Shown here: positions 20,266-30,669 of the stretch, one piece after another
How positions within the stretch are numbered: the stretch's first letter is position 1
How the letters are laid out: each line of letters begins with the position of its first letter
Assembly (NCBI GenBank): GCA_030347455.1
Contig: JAQOSZ010000059.1
Span: 1 to 64,000 of the forward strand
Reading direction: 5' to 3'
Length of the DNA stretch: 64,000 nucleotides
Origin: Kentomonas sorsogonicus
Taxonomy: Eukaryota; Euglenozoa; Kinetoplastea; Trypanosomatida; Trypanosomatidae
Notes under the pieces: generated by a model
Told to the model about the DNA's origin: nothing
Seen by the model: only the letters and a program-made list of their open reading frames with translations
Database searches by the model: none
Program-made: the position numbers and the translations under genes

Positions 20266-23200
20266 CTAGTCTGCCGCTGTGGGCGGCGCGGCGGAGATGG
20301 TGCCGTCCGCCTGCAGCGTCAGCACCTCGTCCGCCGCGGCGATGAGGGTGTCGTCGTGAGTGGAGCACAGCACCGCGCCGACCTCGCCGCGCGCCAGCAG
20401 GTCCCGCAGCGGTCGCAATCACCTCCGCGCGCGACTCGCGGTCGAGGCTGGCGGTGGGCTCGTCCATGAGCAGCACCGGCCGCAGCGCACCGCCGCCGCC
20501 GCAGCCGCCGCCGCCGGCCGGCCGCTGGTAGAGCGCGCGCGCGATCATGAGGCGCTGCGCCTGGCCGCCGCTGAGCCGCACGAGCCCCTCGAGGCCGCCG
20601 CCGACCGCGTAGTCGTTGGGCGCGCCGATGGCGGTGAAGAGCTGCTGCGGCAGCCGCTCGATGAAGTCCCAGCAGTGCGCGGCGACGCAGCACGCCTGCA
20701 CGCGCGCGGCGGCCGCCTCGTCCTCCAGCGACGCCGCGTTGCGCAGCGACACGTTCTGGGCGATGGTGGCGCCGCTGAAGACCGTCGCCGTCTGCGGCAC
20801 GCACCCAAAGACGCGCCCGCGCAGCGCCTCCGTGGGGACGTTGCCGACGCCGACCGTGTGCCGCCGCCGCCCGCCGTCGCCGCCCCCAGTGGACTCGTCG
20901 GCGAAGACGAGCGTCGCGGAGCCGGCGGTGGGGCTGTAGAGCCCGAGCAGCAGCGACAGCAGCGTGCTCTTGCCGCAGCCGCTGGGCCCCACAAGCGCCA
21001 GCAGCCGCCCCTCCCCGCCGCCGGGGGCGCGCAGCCGCAGCTCGCCGCTCAGCTGGCCGCCGCCGCCGCGCCCGAAGACGTCCACGGTGGGGGCGCTGGG
21101 GTAGCGGAACGCGAGGCCGTCGAGGCGCACGCTCTCCAGTTGCCACGCCGCGCCGCCGCCGCCCAGCAGCTCGCGCTCGCTGAAGGCACGCTCCTCCCTG
21201 TCGGCGGCCGTCAGCGGCGGCGCCCCCGCGGCATCGTCCCCGCCGCCGCCCGCCGAGTACTCCCACTGGCGCGGCGACAGCAGCCGCTCGATGACGCGCG
21301 CCTTGTAGGCGTTGAGGAGCACCAGCTCCGCGACGCGGTGGCCGTCCAGCAGCGCCTCGACCACCTGCCGCACGGACTCCGCCGCCTCCGCCAGCGCCGC
21401 CGCCACCCGCCGCCGCCGCTCCGCCGTCGCGTCGCACGCGGTGCCGTGGACGAGGGCGTGGGCGCCGCCGGCGGCGAAGGCGAGTGGCGCCACCCACGCC
21501 AGCAGCGCCGCCAGGCCGCGCGCGAGGTCCGGCAGCAGCGCCCCGAACTGCTGCGCGCGCGCCGCCGCCGCCCCCCGCAGCCCCGCGAGCAGCAGCGCCG
21601 GCGGCCGCACCGCCCACCGCACGGGGGCTCTGCAGAAGCTGCCGGCGCCGTCGCTGCCCCCGGCGGCGCCGGTCGCCCCTCCGCGCGCGCCGCCGCCGCC
21701 GCCGCCGTACAGATGGCCGTTCCACTCGTCCATGAGACGCACGTCGGCGCCGTAGCAGCGCAGCGCCGGCACGGCCGACACGATCTCGAGGCCGCGCAGC
21801 ATCGCCCCGTCGCGCGACACGCGGCTCGAGATGTTCTCGCGCGTCTGCAGGTCGCCGTCCTCGTCGTCGTCGCCGCGCCCGCGCTCGCCGCCGCCGAGCA
21901 GCAGCGGCAGCGTGCCGGCGCGGCGGCGGCTCTGGTACTCGCGCGCGACGGCGGCCGAGGCGGCCTGCAGCGCGTACGACACGGCCACCGACAACCCCGC
22001 GACCGCCGCCGCGATCCACTGCTGGCGCAGCGCGAGCTGCAGGCCGCCGCCGCCGCCGGTGGTGCCGAGCGCGGCGAGGGCCTCGCGGGCGGTGAAGGCG
22101 GCGCTGAGCAGCCCGAATACGTACTGGTGCACGTGCACGTCGACGCCCTCGAGGTCGTTGATGTAGTAGACAATCTGCTCCACCTCCTCGTGGTCGTGGA
22201 AGTCGTAGAAGGACAGCGGCAGGCGCGCGAGGGCGCCGTAGATGAGCGCCTTGTTGCGGTCGCGCCGCCGCTGCGCCGCCAGCTGGATCAGCTCGTGCAC
22301 GCACGCCTGCAGGAAGGCGTGCACCGCGTGCCGGCACACCTCCACCCCGCACAGCAGCAGCAGCCGCCCCGCCAGCGCCGCCGCCGCGCCGTCGCCGGCC
22401 GCGCACGTAAAGACGGCGGGGAGAAGCTCCGCGATGCGCTGCCGCGCCTGCGCGCCGCACGCCACCACCTTGGACGTCGCCGCCGTCATCGCGGCCAGCA
22501 GCGCGGACGAGACGTAGCGGTTGTGCGCCACGCCGTCGTCGCCGTCGGCGCGCAGCTGGAAGGAGTAGAAGTAGCGGAACAGGCTCCGCATGTACATTCG
22601 GTTGAGCGCGCGCTCGCGGCCCTCGAGCGCGGCGAGGCAGCGGCCCAGCGCCGCCCAGCAGCGCAGCGGCGCGCACCGCACGCGCACCCCGTCGCCGCCG
22701 CGTCCCTCCGCGTCGTCGCTCGCGTCCCGCGCCACGCAGAGGTCCGCCGGCGCGTCGCAGTCCGAGTCGTCACCGTCGCTGCCGCCCGCGCTGCCGCCGC
22801 CCGCGCCGGTGGGCGTCGCCTGCCGGCGCAGGAGGTAAACGGTGGCCGGCAACAGCACGGCGCGCAGCACGGCCTCCCGGCGCTGCCGCAGCTCCGCCAT
22901 CTCGTCCTTGCACTTCTGCGTGTCGCTGAAGACGACGAGGGCGTGGAAGGCGCGGCGCAGCACGCACAGCTGCCACACCAGCGCGAGGTTCACCGCGGAC
23001 ACGGCGAAGGCGTCGGCGGCGGCCGCGTCCTTCTGTGAGAGCGCGCGTGCGACGGCGGCAGCGTCGAGGGCGCCGAGCAGCTTGCCGACATGGTAGTCGT
23101 CCGCCTTGTAGCGCACGGCGTCCGTCCAGAGGCGGCGCAGCGCCCCCCACGGCCCGCGCGCGCCGTCGCGGCTGAAGCAGCCCTCCAGGGGCGGGACCAG

Positions 23201-23866
23201 CACGCGCGTCAGCTCGCCGGCGCCGGTGCCGGCCGCGGTGCTGGTCGTGGGGGACCCGCCGCCCTCGTGGAGGCCCTGCGAGACGAAGGAGGCGACGGAC
23301 GGCAGGCCCAGGTGCTCCGCCTCGTCCAGCGCCGCGACGCTGCTCGACCCGCTGCCCCCCGCGTTCCCGGCGACGTGGGCGGCGGCGTCCGCGGGCGCGG
23401 CGAGGAGAGAGGAGAGGTCCGTCGGGCTCGACGGCGGCCGGCGCGCGCCGCGCAGCACCTCGCGCTCCAGCAGCTGCCAGTACCGGCGCACGCGCGCCGC
23501 CGCGCTCTCCCCCGCGGCCGCGGCGATGGAGGCGCGGCGGGGGGCGTCGCTGTCGGCGAGCGTCGCGCGGCGGGCGCGCTGGCGGCGGCGGCGACGGGCC
23601 GCGACGACGGCGAGGGCGAGCTCGCTGGTGGAGAGCGCGAGGGCGGCCGCGACCACGAGCGCCGCCGCCGGGACGTGCCGCAGCTCCCCCAGCGGCCGCC
23701 CGTCCGCAAAGAGGTGGCCGAAGCGGCTGGAGAGAAAAGAGGCGGCGTCGCAGTGGGGGCGCAACGGGCCACCGCCGCAGTACCAGGAGAGTTCGCGCTT
23801 CCGGGAAGGCGCATGGGAATGTTCGTACGGGGGGCGCCAGTGCGCAGCTTTGGCGCAGCGGGGCAT
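20266..23866 (-). CDS. Half-size ABC transporter (ABCB-like), frame change after Walker B
   Basis: ATG at 23866 (MPRCAKAAHW). About 900 residues of membrane domain, with long low-complexity loops and an ICL-like stretch ARLPLSFYDFHDHEEVEQIV, precede one nucleotide-binding domain. Walker A GPSGCGKST is at about 20964-20990, signature LSGGQAQR at about 20552-20575, and Walker B LLMDEPTASLD at about 20450-20475. Within about 20410-20425 the phase changes. In the next phase the expected end continues with the switch histidine (LCSTHDDTLIAAADEVL) and stops at a TAG at 20266. The order TMD-NBD, a single NBD and its sequence fit a half-transporter working as a dimer. The membrane domain, at about 950 residues, is much longer than usual because of Gly/Ala-rich insertions. 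Substrate and organelle are unknown. Confidence 0.8.
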
Positions 23867-24440
23867 CTATCTATCACTGCACTACGCAGTGCACGCAATG
23901 ACAGTACGTGAGTGCTTGTTAACCGGCGAGGGAGAACGAGAGTGAGAAAGAAAAGAAGAAGAGCTGAGGTAGAAAAAATATTAGATCGTAATCAACAAGT
24001 AGAAATAAAAAGAGTGAAAGAAATAATATGAAGTGGGAAGGGAGTGAAACAAAAAAATAGAACACAAGTCGATGTGTTTACTGCTTTATGATAGGGTGGT
24101 CGTGAGATAATTGAGGGTAGGGTGGAAGAAGAAAAGACATAGAGTTGAAAAAAAAAAAAAAGCGAGGAGAGTAAGTCATTCAAAAGGATCTGAGGTGGTT
24201 CTAGCATTTGTACTGCGACGCGAGTCAGGGGAGCTGTTAATTTCCTTTTTTCTGTACGCATCACAAACACAGTTTCCTGAACCTTTTTAATTTGCGTGTT
24301 CTTGAAAAAATTTCTGCGCCTCCCTCAGTGTGGTGTGAGAGTGGTTTACAACGCCGTCGTCTTTGAAGTAGGAGGGAACATTTTTAAAAACGAAATCGTG
24401 AAGATGAATGTGATTAGAGGTTTCAGAATAAAACCGCGGG
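23867..24440. other. AT-rich spacer
   Basis: A-rich on the + strand, with runs at 24148-24161 and elsewhere. No gene seen. Confidence 0.5.
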
Positions 24441-25388
24441 CTACTCCGGCCAGATGTCGGAGGCGCGCTGGTCCGGCGGGGGGCTGCTGGCGCGGTGCGG
24501 CCGCTGCGGCCCGACGTGCCTGGGCGTGATGTTCTGGTACGTCTCGGCGTCGGCGGCGGCGTCGCCCTCCGCGTCGTCATCTAGTGCGCCGAGGTCGGTC
24601 TCCTCGAGCGCCGGGAGCCGCGTGCGGCGGAAGATAAAGTGGTGAATGAGCATGCGCACGCTGGTGTGCGCGACGTCCGGGGAGAGCGTCACGTAGGAGG
24701 AGGCGAGGTGGTAGCCGCGCGCCTCGGTGTGCGCGATCACCTGCTGCGTGATGCTCGTCGTCAGCAGATCCGCCGCGCCGTTGGCGACCTTGGTCGTCGT
24801 GAAGAAGGCCGCGCGCTCGCCGGTCTGGTAGCACTGCCAGAAGGTGGACGAGAGCTGGCGGCTGAGGTCGCCGCGGATGCGCTGCGCGAGGCGCCGCAGC
24901 TCAAAGCCGTCGGCGCCGTACGTGATGGTCATCGCGTGGCGCTTCACGCCCTGGTCGTGCTGCATGTGGTCGCACACCTGCACCACGCACACGTCCGGCA
25001 GACGCAGCAGCGCCAGGTTCTCAGGAGAGGGGACGCCGCCGGCCGCCTCCGCCTCATCGTCGTCCGCCTCGGCCGCGTCACCGGCGGGGAAGGCGCGGTC
25101 GAGCAGCTCCCAGCGCTGCAGCTGCGCCACCGTCTCGGCGCGCAGCCCGTCGTCGCGCACCGGCAGCGTCAGCCGCCCGCTGCGCAGGAAGGCCAGCGCG
25201 CGCTCAAAGACGTCGGGGCTCACGTCCAGGAACACCTCCGCCTCGCCGCCCGCGTCCGCCGGGAACAGCCGCGCAAAGGCCGTGCCGGGGTACTTGTGCA
25301 GCGTCCCCAACTGCGTCTGGAAGCGCCTCCCGCCCGCGTTGACGGTGACGATAGGGCCGGACAGCAGCAGACGCGAGGCACGGTGCAT
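24441..25388 (-). CDS. KCTD-like BTB/POZ (T1) domain protein
   Basis: 315 codons, ATG at 25388, TAG at 24441. Residues about 12-95 carry a potassium-channel tetramerisation-type BTB domain: VTVNAGGRRFQTQLGTLHKY, then GTAFARLF, VFLDVSPDVFERALAFLRSG and LRAETVAQLQRWELL. There are no membrane helices, so this is a soluble KCTD-like protein, not a channel. An acidic linker (AAEADDDEAEAAGG) follows, then a folded C-terminal domain (about 155-275) that I do not recognise, and a proline-rich tail. KCTD proteins oligomerise and often act as cullin-3 adaptors; whether this one does is not visible. Confidence 0.8.
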   Translation of the reverse strand: MHRASRLLLSGPIVTVNAGGRRFQTQLGTLHKYPGTAFARLFPADAGGEAEVFLDVSPDVFERALAFLRSGRLTLPVRDDGLRAETVAQLQRWELLDRAFPAGDAAEADDDEAEAAGGVPSPENLALLRLPDVCVVQVCDHMQHDQGVKRHAMTITYGADGFELRRLAQRIRGDLSRQLSSTFWQCYQTGERAAFFTTTKVANGAADLLTTSITQQVIAHTEARGYHLASSYVTLSPDVAHTSVRMLIHHFIFRRTRLPALEETDLGALDDDAEGDAAADAETYQNITPRHVGPQRPHRASSPPPDQRASDIWPE

Positions 25389-25693
25389 GTGTGTGGGGGT
25401 AGGGGAGGGTGAGTGTTTGTGTGTTATTCTGGAGACTGTAAATATACAAAGTACTTTGCTGCTTTTGTGTGTAATAGGAAAGAGAGAAGAGAAAGGGATA
25501 GTGGCAACCGATAAGAGCAGGGTATGCGAAAGAACGGCGTGTGAACAAAAAAAAAAATGAATAAGAATAAGAATAGGAATAATAATAATAATAAACACGA
25601 AAGAAATGGGAGAGCGACCGCCTGATTCTTTTTACGAATGTCGACGCAGTGCGCATGCATGAAGAGAGCGAAATGGGGAAGCTGAGAGAACTT
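25389..25693. other. Short spacer
   Basis: AT-rich, with an A run at 25545-25556 and an AAT-type repeat at 25572-25594 on the + strand. No gene seen. Confidence 0.5.
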
Positions 25694-26667
25694 CTAATCG
25701 ATCGCCAGGTACGCCGAGTCCATGAGGGCGGCCGCCGACGCCCGCTCGCGCCACTCCCAGCGCAGGCACATGCCCACGAACCCGCGCGCGGCGGCGTCCG
25801 CCACGCTTCCGACGGAGGCGTCGATCAGCTCCTGCGGCGACGGCCGGTACCGCGACGCCTCCGCGACCGCCGCGGTGAAGTCCCACAGCGACGGCGGCGC
25901 CGGCGAGGCGGGCGGCAGCAGCGGGTGCGCGGCGGCGTCGCCCAGCAGCAGCTGCAGCGACAGCACCCCCAGCGCCCAGACGTCCGCGGCGGCGCCGCCC
26001 CCTCCGCCTCAGGCGCCTCGTCCGCCGCCCCCCGCAGCAGCGCCTCCGGGGGCGCGAAGAGTGGCGTGCGCAGCGGCGCGGCGCGGTGCAGCGGCGCGGC
26101 CTCCAGCAGGTCGATGAGCAGCGCGCGCGTCGGGGGGCGCCCCGCGCAGAGGACGTTGCCGGGGTGGAGGTCGCCGTGCGCGACGCCGGCCGCGCCGTGC
26201 AAGAAACGCAGCGCGCGCACCACGTCCCTCAGCACACGGCGCACGCTCGTCCCCGTCAGAGAGGCGCCGCCCCCGGCAGCGGCCGCGCGCAGACTCTCGA
26301 GGCCGGGCTCGTAGCGCAGCAGCAGCGCCCGCGAAGGGCCGTCGTGCCGCGCGGCGACGCACTCCTGCACGCGGTCCCCGTCGGCGCGCGCCTCGCCGGC
26401 ACTGGCAGCGCGCGCCGCCTCCACCGCCGCGACGCCCGCGAGGCCCTCTCCCTCCGGCCCCGCCGCCTCCTCCGCCCACTGCTCCGTCTCCTTCAGCAGC
26501 AGCAGCGGCGCCGCGCCGCGCCAGCGCACGAGCGAGAGGCGGGACCGCTGCCGGCCCAGACGCTCCGCGCCCGCCGCTGCCGCCGCGCGCAGCCGCCGGT
26601 GGAAGACGTCGGTAGCGTCCTCGTCGACCTCGACGTCGTCCCACGAGAAGGACGGCAGTGCTGTCAT
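25694..26667 (-). CDS. Divergent protein kinase-like protein, one frame change
   Basis: ATG at 26667 (MTALPSFSWDDVEVDEDATD), TAG at 25694. The main frame carries a catalytic loop HGDLHPGNVL, the magnesium Asp as IDLLEA in place of DFG, and an APE-like APPEAL. The phase then changes at about 25985-26010, and the next phase continues ADVWALGVLSLQLLLGD and a helical C-lobe to the stop. LLLLKETEQ near the N-terminus may supply the ATP-binding lysine. The HGD rather than HRD loop recalls Bud32/APH-type kinases, but the APE and DVW-G motifs fit the eukaryotic protein kinase fold. The altered DFG makes activity uncertain. Substrate unknown. Confidence 0.65.
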
Positions 26668-27143
26668 GGGAGCGCGGAGTGCATGCGGGGGCTACAGATA
26701 TATACTAGGGGAGTCAATGCACTCGACTGCTATGGAATGTGGAACAGAGAGTGGGGGAGGGGGGAGAGGAATGTGGTTGGCACAGCGCTACGTGCAATAA
26801 TGGTACGGTCTGCTTCATGCATGCACACAATGCACACAAACGACATCAAGAGCAGAAACTTTATAGCAAACTTGTCCTAATTCGAGAATAAATCACAAAT
26901 ATTCAACAACTGTGGAGTGAGCTGGCCGCTTCCTCACAAGAAGAAATACAATACTGTTGCGCGTTGAAGAAGTGCAGACAGCTGAGCTACTTCCGCGTTG
27001 CGTCATATTACGCGGCAGTTGTGGAAAACTTCCACCATAAGTAAGAAGTAGAAAAAAAAAATCACTAGCGTCGAATAAAACAGGAGTGAAAGTTTAACAT
27101 TACAGGTAGAGTCGGAAGCAAAAAAAAAAAAAGCGTATTACGT
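26668..27143. other. AT-rich spacer
   Basis: No gene seen. A runs on the + strand at 27051-27061 and 27120-27132. Confidence 0.5.
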
Positions 27144-27662
27144 TCACTTCTTGTTGATGCGGGGCTGCGGCGGGGCGGCGCCGGGGACGGAGGCGAGCAG
27201 GGCCTCAACCGTCTGCGGCTGCGGGCGCTCGCCGCCCTTGGCCTTTATGTGCGCCGCGACACGCTTGAGCAGCTCGTGCTTGCTGGTGATGCCGGCGACA
27301 ATTGCCTCGCGCGTCTGCGTGTCAAACTCGCTCTTCTTGATGTAGTGCGCGTCGGCCGGCGCCTTGATGGCCACCTTGACGCACCCGCGCGGCGCGACGG
27401 GGAAGATGGCCGTCCCCTGCGACGCCGGCAGCGAGCGCGCCGCGTCGACCACCAGCCCGCGGTACCCGAGCGCGGTGAGCGCCTCGCATATCTCCGGCAG
27501 CGTCGGGTGCAGCACCGACTGCGCGAGGGTCAGGCGGCGGCCCTGGCGCGGCGTCAGCGCGGCGTTCAGGTACTCGGGGAAGATCGTCTGCGAGGCGCGC
27601 TTGTCGTAGCTGCGCGCCGCCGCCGGCTGCGGGGGCACCTGCGTGTTGGGCGGCGCCTGCAT
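27144..27662 (-). CDS. SRP19: Signal recognition particle 19-kDa protein
   Basis: 172 codons, ATG at 27662, TGA at 27144. The order of motifs follows SRP19: IFPEYLNAALTPRQGRRL (compare the IYPAY...GRR start), PTLPEICEALTALGY, a basic strand GCVKVAIKAP, and a helical C-terminus ending in lysine. SRP19 binds helices 6 and 8 of 7SL RNA and is needed to assemble SRP54 on the particle. It is imported into the nucleolus for assembly and acts in cytosolic protein targeting to the ER. The N-terminal 20 residues are proline/alanine-rich, and a stretch about residues 105-125 (ADAHYIKKSEFDTQTREAIV) looks like a lineage-specific extension. No frame problem. Confidence 0.8.
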   Translation of the reverse strand: MQAPPNTQVPPQPAAARSYDKRASQTIFPEYLNAALTPRQGRRLTLAQSVLHPTLPEICEALTALGYRGLVVDAARSLPASQGTAIFPVAPRGCVKVAIKAPADAHYIKKSEFDTQTREAIVAGITSKHELLKRVAAHIKAKGGERPQPQTVEALLASVPGAAPPQPRINKK

Positions 27663-28378
27663 GATGAGCGGGGAGAAACTAGCGTCAGATATGACTAGTT
27701 GAGAAGCGGGAGACGGGAAAGGAGAGGAGTTGATGATGATAGAGTCAAGTTTTAGTGCGCATAATGATCGCGCGAAGTGATGCAAAGAAGTGATGTGATC
27801 ACCTCTCTGCGCGAGACCGCAACGAAACGTAAAAACTGGAAAAATAAATGTATACATATATAGCTTTAACTCTCACTATTGAGAAGAGCATACAAACAGG
27901 TGATACCGCCGTGCTGTTGAGCTACGCCGTCATCCCACAGTTCATCTCACTCATGCTAAAAGTCGCTTGCATTTGGCTGTTGTTTGAGTAGAAAAATTCC
28001 TGTAACGAAAAGGGTGAAATGATATAGTACGGACACGAAAAGAAACGAGAGAAAAAGAGGAAACAAAAGAGGACGATAATACAAAAAAAAAAAAATTGAA
28101 GTGGCACGTCTCTCCAGTTTTATATCGCTACTGGTTGATGCAGCTTTTCACTTCTCATTTTGTTGCTCCTCTCTTGTGATTCATCCACTTCAGTTTCTTT
28201 TTTAAACCTTCTTTTCTTTCATTCCGCCTGGTATCATGTTCACACAATAGTAAAAGGGAGAAGAGATGGTCACGCTCATGGAAAGGAAAAAGAGCAACCT
28301 GTGTGATTGCATGGGTCTGTGAAGCTTTGCGTCCGCGCACCACGTTTCTTGTTTCAGTTGAAGAAGGGGAGGCCACCG
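27663..28378. other. AT-rich spacer
   Basis: No gene seen. A run at 28082-28094; otherwise mixed low-GC sequence that is probably UTR. Confidence 0.5.
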
Positions 28379-30214
28379 TCAGGAGGAGGCGGCGGCAGCG
28401 GCACCGGCGGCCTCGGCCTGCGCGTCGGCGATCATCCTGTCGCGGGCGGTGCCGTGCTTGAGCGCCGCCTCCTCGGAGGCCTTGAAGAAGCGCTCGAGGC
28501 CCTCGCGCGCCGGCCCCGGCAGCTCCGGCGTCTCGGCCGGCCGCGGGCCCAGGATCGCGGCGACGTCCTCCTGTAGCAGCTCCTTGCGCTCGTAGAGGGC
28601 GGCCTGCAGCGCGGCGAGGCGGCCGGCGTGCGTGCGGAACAGCTCCCGCACGAGGGCGTCCGCGGCGGCGATGAGCAGCGCGGCCTCGCGCTCGGCGGCG
28701 GCCTGCAGCTGCGCCGTGTGCTTCTGCGCGATGCGCCCCTCGTCGAGGCGCTGCGGCTCGAATGCGAGGAGCCCGACGGCGGGCGACATGCCAAAGGCGA
28801 GGAACTGCCGCACGGCCGTCTGCGTCGCGCGCTGGTAGTCGTCCTGCGCGCCGGTGGTGAGCGTGCCGTGCTGCGTCAGCTCCGCAAGACGCCCCCCGAG
28901 CATCACGCACACGTCGGAGAAGAGCGAGAGCTGCGTGGGCATGTCGAGCACCTCGCGGCCGACCTGCTGCGTGAAGCCGGCGGCGGCGCCGCGGGGGGTG
29001 ATGGACACCTTGATCACGTCGCTCTGCTGCGGCAGCATCCACGCCACCAGCGCGTGGCCGCTCTCGTGCAGCGCGACGCGCCGCGCGGCCGCCTCCGACA
29101 TGCGCGCGCGGTGGCGCTTGCCGATGAGGACGTCGTCGATGGCCGGCAGCAGCTCCGCGGCGCCGACGAGCGGCCGGTCCGCCACCGCCGCCGCGAGCGC
29201 GCCCTCGTTGACGATGGCGGCGATGGTGGCGGGGGAGACGCCGGGCGTCAGCGAGGCGAGCCGCGCCGCCTGCGCCTCGACGTCGCTCGTCTGCACGCGC
29301 CGCAGGTAGTGCGCGAAGAGCTCCGCGCGCGCGTCCTTGTCGGGCATCGGGATCTCGACCTTGCGGTCAAACCGCCCCTCGCGCAGCAGCGCCTTGTCGA
29401 GGCTGTCCTGGAAGTTGGTCGCCGCGAAGACGATGACCGCGTCGCCGCCCTGCAGCCCGTCCAGCTCCGCCAGCAGCTGGTTGATCGTGCGGTTCTCCTC
29501 GCTGCTGAGGCCCATGGCGCCGCCGCCGCCGCTGCGCGACCCCACCGCGTCGATCTCGTCGATGAAGATCACCGACGGCGACTCCTTCTTCGCCTCCGCG
29601 AACAGCTCCCGCACGCGCTTGGGGCCGCTGCCGGCGTACACCTCGATGAAGTCCGCGCCGGAGCAGCTGAAGAAGGGCACGTCGGCCTCCCCGGCGACGG
29701 CCTTGGCGAGCAGCGTCTTGCCGGTGCCGGGCTGGCCCGTCAGCAGGCACCCCTTGGGGAGGCGGCCGCCGAGGCGGGTGAAGCGCGCCGGGGTGCGCAG
29801 GAAGTCGACGTACTGCTGCACCTCCGCCAGCGCCTCCGGGATGCCGATGACGTCCTTAAACTTGGTGTCCTTGACGGTGACGCGGAAGTCGCGGTGCCCC
29901 ATCGGGTCCTGCGTGCGCTGCATCGCCTGCTGCATCCCGGCGCGCAGGCTCTGCATGAACGAGCTCTCCGGCGGCTTCTCGCCCCTCGCCGCCGCCTGCG
30001 CCACCGCCTCCGCCGCGCGCGCCCGCCGCCGCGACACGATGAACACGATGACCGCCACCGGCAGCGCCATGAGCGTCGCGCCGGCGAGCGCCTGGCCCCA
30101 CGTCGGGTCCTGGTTGACCACCTTGCGGCGCTTCTCTGCGTCGTAGAAGCCCCGCAGGTACGCCGGCGGCAGCGGACGAGACTCGCCGCTCTGTAAGGGG
30201 TCCGCCTCGGGCAT
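28379..30214 (-). CDS. Mitochondrial FtsH/i-AAA-type ATP-dependent zinc metalloprotease
   Basis: 611 codons, ATG at 30214, TGA at 28379. One membrane helix at residues about 42-60 precedes the AAA domain: Walker A GQPGTGKT at 160-167, Walker B VIFIDE at 215-220, and second region of homology ending REGRFDR at about 279-284. The M41 peptidase domain has the zinc motif HESGH at 383-387, and TTGAQDDYQRAT downstream supplies the third ligand region (family GAxxDL). A single N-terminal helix suggests i-AAA (YME1-like) topology in the mitochondrial inner membrane; two-helix m-AAA is less likely. The proteases form hexamers that extract and degrade misfolded inner-membrane proteins. The ATG is chosen because everything upstream is low-complexity CT-rich leader. 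Confidence 0.88.
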   Translation of the reverse strand: MPEADPLQSGESRPLPPAYLRGFYDAEKRRKVVNQDPTWGQALAGATLMALPVAVIVFIVSRRRARAAEAVAQAAARGEKPPESSFMQSLRAGMQQAMQRTQDPMGHRDFRVTVKDTKFKDVIGIPEALAEVQQYVDFLRTPARFTRLGGRLPKGCLLTGQPGTGKTLLAKAVAGEADVPFFSCSGADFIEVYAGSGPKRVRELFAEAKKESPSVIFIDEIDAVGSRSGGGGAMGLSSEENRTINQLLAELDGLQGGDAVIVFAATNFQDSLDKALLREGRFDRKVEIPMPDKDARAELFAHYLRRVQTSDVEAQAARLASLTPGVSPATIAAIVNEGALAAAVADRPLVGAAELLPAIDDVLIGKRHRARMSEAAARRVALHESGHALVAWMLPQQSDVIKVSITPRGAAAGFTQQVGREVLDMPTQLSLFSDVCVMLGGRLAELTQHGTLTTGAQDDYQRATQTAVRQFLAFGMSPAVGLLAFEPQRLDEGRIAQKHTAQLQAAAEREAALLIAAADALVRELFRTHAGRLAALQAALYERKELLQEDVAAILGPRPAETPELPGPAREGLERFFKASEEAALKHGTARDRMIADAQAEAAGAAAAASS

Positions 30215-30669
30215 ACGGGCGGAAACAATAGAGATAAAAAAGAAAGAAGAAGAAAGAGTAAAAACCTGAGGGGAAACGGTAAACGGAGATCCTATGCTAC
30301 CCAGTCCTGAAGAAGGGAAAAAAAGAGGCAAGCGAGAATAATACAAAGAGAAAGAAAGAGAGAGAGAGAGAGAGAGAGAGTGAGTGAGAGTGAGTGAGTG
30401 AGTGATGGTGGAGTCGAAGAGAGGCACAAGTGTCACTGTTGTTGTTACTGTTGCGGAGTGTCCGGACATAGTGGTGTCAAGAGAGGAGAAGAAGTGAAAC
30501 AGCAGAAAAGGTATGACTTGGCGTAAAAAGTTAGATCTGAGAGAAACAAACAACGGTGAACCATTGGAAAAAAAAAAACGGAGCAGAGAAGGCGCATCAG
30601 CCTAAAGTATATGGTGAAGGAACGTCATGTTCGAAAATGTGAATGTGGAGGGCATTATACACCGCCCAG
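30215..30669. other. Spacer with CT-rich leader
   Basis: On the coding strand the region just upstream of the FtsH ATG is pyrimidine-rich and includes the (CT)n tract complementary to 30358-30381, which fits a trans-splicing signal. No gene seen. Confidence 0.6.
30358..30381. repeat. (GA)n microsatellite upstream of FtsH-type gene
   Basis: Perfect AG repeat followed by GAGT repeats. It is a CT tract about 145 nt upstream of the ATG at 30214 on the coding strand. Confidence 0.9.

Noticed and set aside
20360-23038. 892-codon + strand frame opposite the ABC transporter
   Set aside because: Shadow of the GC-rich minus-strand gene; no protein-like pattern. The same applies to the long + frames opposite FtsH (28628-30196), IMPDH (34257-35978), CPT (57674-59155) and the NEK-like kinase (54477-56042).
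24287-24580. 97-codon minus frame overlapping the KCTD 3' end
   Set aside because: It is a shifted phase of the KCTD gene continuing into the UTR.
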